DNA of 46,977 nt from Psychromonas sp. B3M02 (lineage in GTDB: Bacteria > Pseudomonadota > Gammaproteobacteria > Enterobacterales > Psychromonadaceae), in the NCBI RefSeq assembly GCF_003318165.1, contig NZ_QOCB01000116.1, positions 1-46,977 of the forward strand. Direction: 5' to 3'. The stretch's first letter is position 1. Each line of letters starts with the position of its first letter. Of this stretch, positions 17,328 to 26,886 are shown piece after piece. Below the pieces are notes generated by a model. That model was not told the origin of the DNA and made no database searches. It saw only the letters and a list, made by a program, of their open reading frames with translations. The position numbers were made by a program, and so were the translations under genes.

Positions 17328-18584
17328 TTAGGCGCCTTGTACTGTTTTTGATTTTGTAGAGTTTATATACAATAAAATACAGTAGGCTAATGAAGCAACA
17401 ACGATACCGACTAATGGTGCAATCCATGGAGAGAAATAAGCTGCAGCTGAACCAATAATATAGGCAAAGATACCTTGCATATTATATTGCGGTAAGTCGA
17501 TTTCTGAGAGGGCTGGCATATTTCCACGAAAGCGAACCCAAAAGTCGGTCATGATGATAGCGCCGATAGGTGGAATAAAGGTGCCTAATAAGATAAGGAA
17601 TGGGATCAGCATATTATACATTCCCATAATCGCCATCACTGTACCTATAGCCGCACCAACAATGGTAATTAGTTTACGCTTCTCTGTTCGTAATAAATTA
17701 CAACCAGCCGCTGCAAAGTTATAAATAGTGTTATCTTGAGTAGTCCATATATTAGTAAATAACATAATAACTGCGGCTATCATGAAACCTTGTGAGACAA
17801 GCACATCTACGATATCTGATTGTTGGTAAACTAATGCGCCAAATGCACCAACAAATACCATTAAACCATTACCAATGAAGAAAGCGGCTAATGTAGCAGT
17901 GATGGCAATCTTTCCTGATTTAGCAAAACGACTCCAGTTTGTGGCTTGTGTCCCACCACTAACAAAGGTACCAAATACAACAGTGATTGCAGCGCCTATT
18001 GACATACTTTCTGTGGGTTGTTTGGCCACTAACTCTCCAATCCCACCTACGTCAATTAAACCTTTGTAGAAGCATAAGCCAATTAGAAATAGCATCAGAG
18101 GAACTGAAATTTTAGATAGTATTTCAAGTGCCTTATAGCCAATTGATGCACTAATGCAGAAACCAAAACCAAATAGAATCATTAAAGGTGTTGACCATGC
18201 ACTAGGTAAATCCAGTAGTTTAACTAAAATAATAGCGATGGTTGCTGTACCCCATGCATACCAACCAATTTGTGTAAATCCGAGTACAAAATCAGATAAT
18301 TTACTGCCCTGAAGCCCAAAGCTATATCGTCCTAACAAAACGGTATTTAAACCCGTTTTAAAGGCTACATATGCCAAACCAGCAGCGTAACTGCCTAATA
18401 AAAGATTACCAATGAAAACAATGCCTAAAATTTCATTAAAATTAAATGCCGTACCTAGGCTACCTCCCGCCCACATTGTTGCGGTAAAAAAAGTGAAACC
18501 AAGTAATACTGACATCATTGACCATAATCCTTTGCGTTGGTCAGCTGGCACAGCACTGAGTGGGAAGTCGTTTTTACTATCCAT
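17328..18584 (-). CDS. codB: Cytosine permease, NCS1 family
   Basis: A 418-residue inner-membrane transporter with about 12 hydrophobic segments. It has NCS1 hallmarks such as W-A-G-G-S-L-G-T-A, the G-R-Y-S-F-G-L-Q-G stretch, and T-Q-I-G-W-Y-A-W-G-T-A. Length and sequence match CodB, the proton- or sodium-coupled cytosine importer. The ribosome site AGGAACAAG is well placed. It is the first gene of codB-pucR-codA, so it brings in the base that CodA deaminates. Confidence 0.92.
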   Translation of the reverse strand: MDSKNDFPLSAVPADQRKGLWSMMSVLLGFTFFTATMWAGGSLGTAFNFNEILGIVFIGNLLLGSYAAGLAYVAFKTGLNTVLLGRYSFGLQGSKLSDFVLGFTQIGWYAWGTATIAIILVKLLDLPSAWSTPLMILFGFGFCISASIGYKALEILSKISVPLMLFLIGLCFYKGLIDVGGIGELVAKQPTESMSIGAAITVVFGTFVSGGTQATNWSRFAKSGKIAITATLAAFFIGNGLMVFVGAFGALVYQQSDIVDVLVSQGFMIAAVIMLFTNIWTTQDNTIYNFAAAGCNLLRTEKRKLITIVGAAIGTVMAIMGMYNMLIPFLILLGTFIPPIGAIIMTDFWVRFRGNMPALSEIDLPQYNMQGIFAYIIGSAAAYFSPWIAPLVGIVVASLAYCILLYINSTKSKTVQGA

Positions 18585-18630
18585 AGTCTTGTTCCTTTCG
18601 TTGAAGTAGATTAATTCAGATGTTTACAAC

Positions 18631-18815
18631 ATTTGTGCCAATCTAAAAAAGGAATTGTTGGAATAAATTAACTGTGCGGAAAGTGCACAAATTAACCTTT
18701 TAATTGTACCAGGTGCACTTTTTTGATTTCTGTGATGTTATTGATAAAAAGGTGCAACAACTGCAATTGCACCAAGCAAGCGCTTAATGCAATGTTATTG
18801 TGCATTATTGGAAGT
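18631..18815. promoter_or_regulatory. codB upstream region rich in GTGCA/TGCAC elements
   Basis: The 264-bp gap upstream of codB repeats one short element: TTGTGC near 18634 and again near 18799, GTGCGGAAAGTGCAC at about 18674-18688, GGTGCAC at 18712, GGTGCAA at 18751 and TTGCACC at 18767. The last two form an inverted repeat centred at 18762 with a 9-nt spacer. This looks like a binding array for PucR or a general nitrogen regulator. The half-site GGTGCA resembles NtrC half-sites, but no copy has exact NtrC spacing. Confidence 0.5.
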
Positions 18816-18848
18816 ACTAAAGATGGATTGTAGTTGTTTTTTATGGCG

Positions 18849-19853
18849 TTAATCCACAAGCATATTCGCACCAACTGTGTCGCAAATGGTTGTAAAGTTT
18901 TCGCGATTATTATTAATGGTTTCTCTTACTATATTTTGTTCTTGTTCAGATAAATTAGTGCGCCATTTATCGGCTGAAGATTTATTTAACTGCTCTGGTA
19001 AGCTCTCTAATCCTGGGGCATCGTACCCCGCAAAGGTTAGCATCTTACTCACCACCCCTTTGGTGTCATCAACTAAGTGATTATAAGCGATGGTCATCCA
19101 ACGAGAATTATCTAACTCTTTAAGCTGGTTGATTGCATTAATGTTTAGGGTTATCCAAGATTCAGGTAATCTCTTAAAACCTTCACCTGGGTAATACCGT
19201 GTTTTATCGGGGTGAGAATGATAAAAATCACTGAGTTTTTGATGAGGTAGCGCTTTGCCTGGTTCATTAAATGATCTATTTTTTAAATTAACCATCACTC
19301 GTTTAATCATTGCCTTGATGGTAACTAGAAGGCTTGGTTTGGCAGCTGGCTCTTGTTGATTATCACATTGTACATAACTCCAACAAGGTAACTTAGTATC
19401 TGGCCAGTAGTGTACATATGGAGGAGAGTCTTCATCTCCTTTATAGGCATCATTAAAGCCTACTTTTTCACTGGCAATAACGCCCATAATGTCACGTACA
19501 ATTAAGATAAATTTTGCATCAGGTAACACATTGGCGACATAACTAATTTTATTTAATAGATGCGGGTTTTTAGTGATTATTCCGCCTTTCGCGTGGCGAG
19601 AAGAAACATAGTTATTAATAGCTTCTTTTGAAGCAGGGTCAATATTCTCTTTAGTGGCACACTCACATAAAGTTCCCGTTCTTCGTGAACCTATGGTTAA
19701 ACCGAAAGCCTGCCAAAACTTACGACATTCAAAATCATCATCTGAGGTTAAATCTACCGCTTCAGGGCATGCTTTCATCACCATGTCATGTGATATTGTG
19801 GTCCCTGAGCGAGTAATGCCGATAATAAATAATGGTGACTTTTTACTTTCCAT
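18849..19853 (-). CDS. Sulfotransferase-family protein
   Basis: A 334-residue protein of the PAPS-dependent sulfotransferase family. The 5'-phosphosulfate loop is I-I-G-I-T-R-S-G-T-T (residues 10-19). The 3'-phosphate motif is seen as L-I-V-R-D-I-M-G-V-I-A-S-E-K near residue 140. No signal peptide or membrane segment, so it is probably cytoplasmic. Relatives sulfate glycans, lipids or small molecules. No PAPS-synthesis, glycosyltransferase or polysaccharide gene is adjacent; it stands alone between the cod operon and the beta-glucoside island. Acceptor unknown. Confidence 0.75.
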   Translation of the reverse strand: MESKKSPLFIIGITRSGTTISHDMVMKACPEAVDLTSDDDFECRKFWQAFGLTIGSRRTGTLCECATKENIDPASKEAINNYVSSRHAKGGIITKNPHLLNKISYVANVLPDAKFILIVRDIMGVIASEKVGFNDAYKGDEDSPPYVHYWPDTKLPCWSYVQCDNQQEPAAKPSLLVTIKAMIKRVMVNLKNRSFNEPGKALPHQKLSDFYHSHPDKTRYYPGEGFKRLPESWITLNINAINQLKELDNSRWMTIAYNHLVDDTKGVVSKMLTFAGYDAPGLESLPEQLNKSSADKWRTNLSEQEQNIVRETINNNRENFTTICDTVGANMLVD

Positions 19854-20103
19854 ATAAAGATGAAACCTCTTTTTTAGTGAAGTGATTACACTAGAGTAAA
19901 CCTTGAATTGTCTGGATTATAAACTTGCGTTTCTTTGAATGATACCCGATTAAAAATGCATAATTAAATAATAATAAAAAATCAAAATTTATGTTTGTCC
20001 TAGGCATCTGATTTATGACGTTCATCACCAATAACAGGTAAGCCATTATTAATCGCAGTTAGGTGTTTAAAAAAATAAGGGAGTGAGCGAGCTCAGTGAG
20101 TTT

Positions 20104-20196
20104 CAAGCTTTATGGTTTCATTACCTTAATGATCGGTCATGTTAGAGGCCTTAGTTGTTTAGCTTGATTTGTGGTGGTATGGCACTCGCTTTTTAG
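20104..20196 (-). pseudogene. Decayed 3' end of a second poxB
   Basis: On the - strand this stretch still reads A-I-P-P-Q-I-K-L, then stop codons and frame shifts, then G-N-E-T-I-K-L. Intact poxB at 26887-28611 reads A-M-P-P-Q-I-K-L...G-N-E-I-I-E-L. At the DNA level two collinear blocks match: a 17-base identity, AGCTTGATTTGTGGTGG (20161-20177 versus 26987-27003), and about 20 of 22 bases at 20106-20127 versus 26912-26933. About 20 bp between the blocks are lost. The fragment has the same orientation as intact poxB, about 6.8 kb away, and the PTS island lies between them. It is non-functional. Confidence 0.75.
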
Positions 20197-20445
20197 GGGC
20201 CCATCCTCTCAATGCTAGTGGAACTTACACGCGATCACTTCTGTTATCGCTTGCTAGTTGCATTTTATGACCTTGCTGCTGATTACCTGTGATAGCGTAT
20301 TTTATTATGGTTATGTTTTGTATTAAAAGAAGCATACTTGACCCAGTCTTATCTGTGACACACCTCGAAAAACGTTTGAAAATCACACAAAAATAGTCCT
20401 AATTAGCAATAAAAAGAACTTAATCACAAAAATGTAACCGCTTTC

Positions 20446-20459
20446 TGTAACCGGTTACA
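20446..20459. promoter_or_regulatory. LacI-type operator of the beta-glucoside operon
   Basis: TGTAACCGGTTACA is a perfect 14-bp palindrome centred on CG, as LacI-family sites are. Its 12-bp core recurs in the promoter of the LacI gene at 26634-26645. A partial second copy, TGTAACCGCTTTC, begins at 20433, so two dimers may bind side by side. Confidence 0.88.
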
Positions 20460-20536
20460 CAAAGGTATTACATTAAGATATGAACACAAGGATCCAATGG
20501 ATTTTTAATTGATCAACCCAATAAGAGGTAAATGTT

Positions 20537-20842
20537 ATGACTAAAATTCTACTTTGCTGTGCTGCTGGTATGTCAACCAGCATGGTTGTTAAAAAGATGC
20601 GTGAATCTTCTATCAATAAAGGTATTCAAGTACAGATTGATGCTGTCGGACTGGAAGAGTTTGATTCACATCTTGCGGAATACGATTGTTTTTTACTGGG
20701 TCCTCAAATCAAATATAAATTAAATGATTTTAAGGTTAAGGCTGATCAAGCAGGTAAGCCGATCGCGGTCATCAATCAAATGGATTACGGCATGATGAAA
20801 GGCGAGAAAATCTTAGCTGACGCATTGGCGATGATTAATTAA
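20537..20842 (+). CDS. PTS cellobiose/beta-glucoside IIB component
   Basis: A 101-residue cytoplasmic phosphocarrier of the lactose/N,N'-diacetylchitobiose family (CelA/ChbB). The phosphorylated cysteine is Cys8 in L-C-C-A-A-G-M-S-T-S, and L-L-G-P-Q-I-K-Y is also typical. The ribosome site AAGAGGT precedes the ATG. It is the first gene of a five-gene operon (IIB, IIC, IIA and two 6-phospho-glucosidases), downstream of a LacI operator. Confidence 0.94.
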   Translation: MTKILLCCAAGMSTSMVVKKMRESSINKGIQVQIDAVGLEEFDSHLAEYDCFLLGPQIKYKLNDFKVKADQAGKPIAVINQMDYGMMKGEKILADALAMIN

Positions 20843-20855
20843 AGAGGGCTATACA

Positions 20856-22148
20856 ATGTCTAACAAATTTTTTGAATTTTTAGAAAATACGTTAACGCCG
20901 ATTGCCGGTAAGTTCGCTGCTCAAAGGCATATTTGTGCTATCCGTGACGGGTTTATTGGTGCGATGCCTTTTATGATTGTAGGTTCATTTCTCCTTGTAT
21001 TTGCTTTTCCGCCATTTTCTCCGGAAACCACTTTTAGCTTTGGCCAATGGTGGTTAGGGATATCAAAGCAATACTTCGGCGAGATCATGACGCCTTTCCA
21101 TATGACGATGGGTATTATGTCTTGTTATATCTGTACCTGTATCGCCTATAACTTAGCAAAAACATACAAATTAGATGGGTTATCCATAGGTATGTTAGCG
21201 TTAATGACGTTTTTATTAATTTCTGCACCGATGGAAGAAGGGGCACTACCAGCCTCATATCTAGGAGGAACAGGGATATTTACAGCGATTATCATCTCTA
21301 TTTTAGTGACCGAATTAGCTTACTTTCTTAACCGAAAAAATATTGGTTTTAAAATGCCAGAACAGGTGCCGGATAAGATTCGTGAATCATTTAATTTATT
21401 GATTCCTGCACTCGTTATTATTTTAACTATCTACCCAATTAATTTATTAGTGCAGCATGAATTCAACTTGATTATCCCAGGCGCAATCATGGCATTATTC
21501 CAGCCTTTAATATCAGCGTCTGACACACTTCCTGCTATTTTATTAGCGGTATTAGTCGCACACGTGCTTTGGTTTGCTGGTATTCACGGTGCCGCGATTG
21601 TTGGCGGTATTATGGCGCCTTTCTTCCTATCTAACCTAGGGGTGAATCAAGAAGCATTAGCTGCTGGCGTAGAGTTGCCGCATATCTTTATTGAATCATT
21701 TTGGTCTTTCTTTGTGACATTGGGAGGGTCTGGTGCAACATTTGCTTTGGTATTAATGTATTTACGCAGTAAATCTGCTCATCTCAAAGCAATTGGTAAA
21801 TTAAGCTTAGTGCCTTCTATATTCAACATTAATGAGCCGATTATATTTGGTACGCCTTTTGTCATGAATCCAACCATGTTTATTCCCTTTGTATGTATTC
21901 CTATGGTGAATGCGACTATCGCTTATTGCGCAGCAAGTTGGGATTTAATTGGTAAATCAATTTCATTAGTGCCTTGGACGGCCCCTGCGCCAATTGGTGC
22001 AGCATGGGGAGCAGGTTGGCAAATCAATAATGCGATACTGGTGTTCATTCTTATCGGTATCAATATGGTCCTTTACTACCCATTCTTCAAAATTTACGAG
22101 AAACAGCTTGTGGCTGAAGAAATCAAAGAAAGTGAAGTCAACGCATAA
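20856..22148 (+). CDS. PTS cellobiose/beta-glucoside IIC permease
   Basis: A 430-residue membrane channel of the CelB/ChbC type with about ten hydrophobic segments. Typical blocks are I-R-D-G-F-I-G-A-M-P-F-M-I-V-G-S near the N-terminus, W-F-A-G-I-H-G-A in the middle, and I-F-N-I-N-E-P-I-I-F-G-T-P, the conserved sugar-site loop. It moves and phosphorylates beta-linked disaccharides using IIB and IIA. It starts 13 bp after the IIB gene. Confidence 0.94.
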   Translation: MSNKFFEFLENTLTPIAGKFAAQRHICAIRDGFIGAMPFMIVGSFLLVFAFPPFSPETTFSFGQWWLGISKQYFGEIMTPFHMTMGIMSCYICTCIAYNLAKTYKLDGLSIGMLALMTFLLISAPMEEGALPASYLGGTGIFTAIIISILVTELAYFLNRKNIGFKMPEQVPDKIRESFNLLIPALVIILTIYPINLLVQHEFNLIIPGAIMALFQPLISASDTLPAILLAVLVAHVLWFAGIHGAAIVGGIMAPFFLSNLGVNQEALAAGVELPHIFIESFWSFFVTLGGSGATFALVLMYLRSKSAHLKAIGKLSLVPSIFNINEPIIFGTPFVMNPTMFIPFVCIPMVNATIAYCAASWDLIGKSISLVPWTAPAPIGAAWGAGWQINNAILVFILIGINMVLYYPFFKIYEKQLVAEEIKESEVNA

Positions 22149-22182
22149 GTATTAATCGTACATCTCAATTTTACATTTATTA

Positions 22183-22202
22183 GGCGCTTTTGCTGTAGCG
22201 CC
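22183..22202. other. Small GC-rich hairpin between IIC and IIA
   Basis: GGCGCT (22183-22188) pairs with AGCGCC (22197-22202) around an 8-nt loop in the 76-bp gap between IIC and IIA. No T-run follows, so it is more likely an mRNA stability or processing element than a terminator. Confidence 0.3.
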
Positions 22203-22224
22203 CAATAAGTCGCGGGGTTTTATT

Positions 22225-22530
22225 ATGGATTTAGAAATGACGGTGATGGAGTTAATCATCAATGCTGGCGAAGCAAAAAGTTTGGCAATGCAGGCGCTGA
22301 GCTCAGCGAAAAAAGGCGAATGGGCTGAAGTTGATAGTTTACTAGCGGAATCAACAGAAGCATCAAAGCGCGCACATAAAGTACAAACAGAGCTGATTGG
22401 TTTGGATGAAGGGGAAGGTAAAGTACCGGTTAATTTAATCATGGTACATGCTCAAGACCATATTATGACAGCGATGTTAGCACGAGAGTTAATTGAAGAA
22501 ATTATAGATATTCATCGAAAATTAAAATGA
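22225..22530 (+). CDS. PTS lactose/cellobiose IIA component
   Basis: A 101-residue cytoplasmic phosphocarrier that takes phosphate from HPr and hands it to IIB. It is all-helical, as LacA/ChbA proteins are. The motif V-H-A-Q-D-H (residues 74-79) holds the active-site histidine and the metal-binding aspartate of the trimer. It lies 76 bp after IIC and 54 bp before the first glucosidase gene. Confidence 0.93.
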   Translation: MDLEMTVMELIINAGEAKSLAMQALSSAKKGEWAEVDSLLAESTEASKRAHKVQTELIGLDEGEGKVPVNLIMVHAQDHIMTAMLARELIEEIIDIHRKLK

Positions 22531-22575
22531 TTACCAATGTTGGCCTTAGCAGCATTGTAATGCATTAAATAATGA

Positions 22576-23988
<1,413 letters not shown>

Positions 23989-24071
23989 ATAAAAACGATA
24001 ATTAAGCAGAGGCGTGCCTTTCATATACATAGCCTCTGAACATTTACTGAATAGTTAACTAGGAATACTCT

Positions 24072-25481
24072 ATGAAATTTGCGCATGATTTTTTGTTTGG
24101 TGCAGCCACCGCCTCTTATCAGATTGAGGGAGCGTGGGATCAAGATGGTAAAGGCCCAACTAATTGGGACGAGTTTACTAAAATACCAGGTAAAACGTTT
24201 GAAGGCACGAATGGCGATGTCGCTATTGATCATTATAACCGCTATCAAGAAGATATCGCTTTAATGGCTGAAATGGGATTGGAATCATATCGATTTTCTA
24301 TCTCTTGGGCACGTATTTTACCTACGGGTACTGGTGAGGTAAATCAAAAGGGCATTGATTTTTATAACAATATTATTGATGAATGTTTAAAATATGGAAT
24401 CGTTCCTTTTGTGACGCTTTATCACTGGGACTTACCGTTGCCGCTAGAGAAAAAGGGCGCATGGTTAAACAGAGAGACCGGAGAAGCCTACCTTAATTTT
24501 GCTAACATTTGCTTTGACGCTTTTGGAGACCGTGTAAAACACTTTATTACTTTTAATGAAACCTTCGTATTTTGTAATTTAGGTTATTTAGCGGGGGCAC
24601 ACCCCCCTGGTATTCAGAATGATCCTAAAAAGTATTTTCAAGCTATACATAATGTATTTTATACCCATGCACAGACGGTGATTGCCTATAAAAATCTGAA
24701 TCAGTTTGGTGAAATAGGGTTAAGTCATGTTTTCAGCCCTGCTTTTAGTGTGGATGATAGTGAAGAAAATCAATTTGCTACAGAGCATGCTAATCAATTT
24801 AATTTAAATTGGTTTTATGATCCGATTTTATTAGGTAAGTACCCTGAATATGTTGTTAAGCAACTGAAAGCGGAAGGTAATGAGCCTGATTGGACTGAAG
24901 CTGAATTGGCTGTAATAGCCGAAGCAGCACCACTCAATGATTTTATGGGACTAAATTATTATCAGCCAATGCGCGTTGAAAAAATCCAAGGTGAAGTTAA
25001 AAATCATGTAATGACGCGTGAGAACTCAACGGGATCGCCGGGGAACCCAAGTTATGATGGTGTGTATCGCACGGTAAAAATGGCAGACAAAAAATACACT
25101 AAATGGAATTGGGAAATCTCATCTCAGGGGTTCATTGATGGTTTAGTGACACTGAAAGCGCTTTATGGCGATGTTAAATTGTATATCACTGAAAATGGTT
25201 TAGGGGATGATGACCCGATTATTGAAGGTGAAGTCTGTGATATCGCACGTATTCACTACATCGAAGAGCATTTAAGTGCTGTGAAAGAAGCGATAAATCA
25301 AGGTATTCATATTAAAGGTTATTATGCCTGGTCAGCGATTGATTTATTAAGCTGGTTAAATGGATATAAAAAACAATATGGCTTTATTTATGTGGACCAT
25401 AAAAATGATTTGAAACGTGAGAAAAAAGCGTCATTTCATTGGTATAAGAGCGTAATTGCTCATCGTGGTGAAAATCTATAA
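24072..25481 (+). CDS. 6-phospho-beta-glucosidase, GH1 (second copy)
   Basis: A 469-residue GH1 enzyme. The acid/base is Glu163 in T-F-N-E-T, the nucleophile Glu374 in I-T-E-N-G, and the phosphate pattern Ser427/Lys434/Tyr436 in L-S-W-L-N-G-Y-K-K-Q-Y-G-F. It is cytoplasmic, with no signal peptide. It is the last gene of the operon, 83 bp after the first glucosidase, and is followed by a strong terminator. Two non-identical enzymes behind one PTS suggest a range of beta-linked sugars such as cellobiose, laminaribiose or aryl glucosides. Confidence 0.92.
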   Translation: MKFAHDFLFGAATASYQIEGAWDQDGKGPTNWDEFTKIPGKTFEGTNGDVAIDHYNRYQEDIALMAEMGLESYRFSISWARILPTGTGEVNQKGIDFYNNIIDECLKYGIVPFVTLYHWDLPLPLEKKGAWLNRETGEAYLNFANICFDAFGDRVKHFITFNETFVFCNLGYLAGAHPPGIQNDPKKYFQAIHNVFYTHAQTVIAYKNLNQFGEIGLSHVFSPAFSVDDSEENQFATEHANQFNLNWFYDPILLGKYPEYVVKQLKAEGNEPDWTEAELAVIAEAAPLNDFMGLNYYQPMRVEKIQGEVKNHVMTRENSTGSPGNPSYDGVYRTVKMADKKYTKWNWEISSQGFIDGLVTLKALYGDVKLYITENGLGDDDPIIEGEVCDIARIHYIEEHLSAVKEAINQGIHIKGYYAWSAIDLLSWLNGYKKQYGFIYVDHKNDLKREKKASFHWYKSVIAHRGENL

Positions 25482-25505
25482 AAAATCAGTTTAATGTTAT
25501 TTAAC

Positions 25506-25538
25506 AGCCTATTCTCAAGAATGAGAGTAGGCTTTTTT
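25506..25538 (+). terminator. Terminator of the beta-glucoside operon
   Basis: AGCCTATTCTC (25506-25516) and GAGAGTAGGCT (25523-25533) form an 11-bp stem with one T-G pair and a 6-nt loop, followed by a run of T. Confidence 0.88.
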
Positions 25539-25540
25539 GT

Positions 25541-26554
25541 TTAATCTCTTGTCGTAACATTCACAGGCATCACCGACTCTCTTTCAATGAGTAGGCCTTT
25601 ATATTGGTAAGAATGCGTTGCTTTGGTTTCTTCACACAGCGTAATAGCGAGTTCGACAGCTTGTTTAGTCATATCTACAATCGGTAATTCAACCGTGGTT
25701 AACCTTGGCGTGAAAAACTCTGAGACGGGATCGTTGTCTATGCCAATAATAGAGACTTGTTCGGGTACTTTGATGCCTGATTCAGTTAAGGCTCGTAATG
25801 ACCCTAGGGCCATACAATCATTAAAAGCAACAATGGCAGTGAATTTGATACCGTCACTGAGCAACTCTTTACAGGCTTGATAGCCGCTTTTCATATCATA
25901 AGCGCCGTGTTTAATTAATTTCTCATCCACGTTGATATCGAGTTGTTGCAATGAATGTTTGTAACCATTGAGCCGAGCTACCCCTGTTGGATTCATCATG
26001 TGGCCAGTAATACAGGCAATCTTGCGATGGCCATTGTCTAATAAGTGACTCATCATAAGCTTAACGGCATCTTCCTGTTGGAAGGAAACAGAATGAAATA
26101 GCTGTTCTGGTAAGTCTCGATTAATGACGACAATAGGGATGGTCAGTTGTTGATGTAAATGCTGAATATGGTCATCTGTTAAGGTTCGACTATAAAGTAT
26201 GACCGCATCGCATTGCGCTTCTAGCTGCATAATCACTTCATATTCATAATCTGGATCATTATGGCCATCAGTAACTATTAATTGCTTATTAGCAAATTCA
26301 GCGCTTGCAGCAGCTTGCTTTAGTAACAAACCGAAATGAATACCGTCAAAATCAGACACAACGAGTCCAATGGTGTGGGTTTTATTAGTTGCTAAGGCTT
26401 GTGCTAAACGGTTAGGTCTATAGCCTAAAGATTGCATGGCAGAAAACACTTTTTCTCGAGTCGATTCTTTAACTTGTCCAGTGCCGTTAATCACTCTCGA
26501 GACTGTTGCTTTAGACACATTTGCTAATTTACATACGTCCAGAATAGTACTCAT
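25541..26554 (-). CDS. LacI-family repressor of the beta-glucoside operon
   Basis: A 337-residue LacI/GalR repressor. The N-terminal helix-turn-helix reads T-I-L-D-V-C-K-L-A-N-V-S-K-A-T-V-S-R-V-I-N-G, followed by the hinge (R-P-N-R-L-A-Q-A-L) and a periplasmic-binding-protein-like sugar domain with L-V-V-S-D-F near residue 65 and G-I-D-N-D-P near 277. It is convergent with the PTS operon. Its own promoter carries the same GTAACCGGTTAC core as the PTS promoter, so it should repress both. The inducer is probably a phosphorylated or free beta-glucoside. Confidence 0.92.
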   Translation of the reverse strand: MSTILDVCKLANVSKATVSRVINGTGQVKESTREKVFSAMQSLGYRPNRLAQALATNKTHTIGLVVSDFDGIHFGLLLKQAAASAEFANKQLIVTDGHNDPDYEYEVIMQLEAQCDAVILYSRTLTDDHIQHLHQQLTIPIVVINRDLPEQLFHSVSFQQEDAVKLMMSHLLDNGHRKIACITGHMMNPTGVARLNGYKHSLQQLDINVDEKLIKHGAYDMKSGYQACKELLSDGIKFTAIVAFNDCMALGSLRALTESGIKVPEQVSIIGIDNDPVSEFFTPRLTTVELPIVDMTKQAVELAITLCEETKATHSYQYKGLLIERESVMPVNVTTRD

Positions 26555-26633
26555 TCATTTTCCTACTTAAAGCCGTTAACAATAGTTATTTCCTAGGTTT
26601 CAATGAGAATAATACAGTATAAGTATTACCAAT

Positions 26634-26645
26634 GTAACCGGTTAC
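26634..26645. promoter_or_regulatory. LacI-type operator in front of the repressor gene
   Basis: GTAACCGGTTAC is identical to the core of the operator at 20446-20459 and lies about 80 bp upstream of the repressor start, consistent with autoregulation. The rest of the 332-bp gap (26555-26886) holds only the poxB terminator and a purine-rich stretch. Confidence 0.85.
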
Positions 26646-26824
26646 TTTTTTGTGATTGAAATATGATTTAATGTCACAAAGATACAAAAAAGAGGGGGGA
26701 AGGGGAGATAAAAGTAAACGTATGGAACCTATATTTACGGTTAGGCTAACGAGACTATAATTGACATAGTGTCATGTATTCTTAGCGTAAGAATTGACCG
26801 GTATCGTTTTGTATTAAATGAAAT

Positions 26825-26844
26825 AAGCCCCATGATTGAGGCTT
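26825..26844 (-). terminator. Probable poxB terminator
   Basis: AAGCCCCA (26825-26832) pairs with TGAGGCTT (26837-26844) with one mismatch and a 4-nt loop. It lies downstream of poxB on the - strand. Confidence 0.6.
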
Positions 26845-26886
26845 TATATTATGTTATCACTGAACGACAGATAAATTGAATGAGGG

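Larger units (their letters stand above)
19854..20536. other. 683-bp gap: gene remnants and the PTS promoter
   Basis: The gap contains no intact gene. On the - strand, the decayed poxB fragment (20104-20196) is followed by about 30 open codons ending in G-D-E-R-H-K-S-D-A-stop near 20000, which I do not recognise. The right part (20340-20536) carries a weak CRP-like site, TGTGA-N6-TCGAA (20354-20369), the LacI-type operator and the ribosome site of the IIB gene. Confidence 0.6.

Noticed and set aside
18751-18780. Possible sigma-54 promoter before codB
   Set aside because: GG and GC elements do not fall at the required -24/-12 spacing on the codB strand.
18692-18874. A 60-codon open frame on the - strand between sulfotransferase and codB
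   Set aside because: It overlaps the sulfotransferase stop and the codB regulatory region, with no ribosome site or recognisable protein features.
26692-26705. G-rich purine run upstream of the LacI gene
   Set aside because: Only two G-tracts separated by AA; too few for a G-quadruplex and not linked to any start site.
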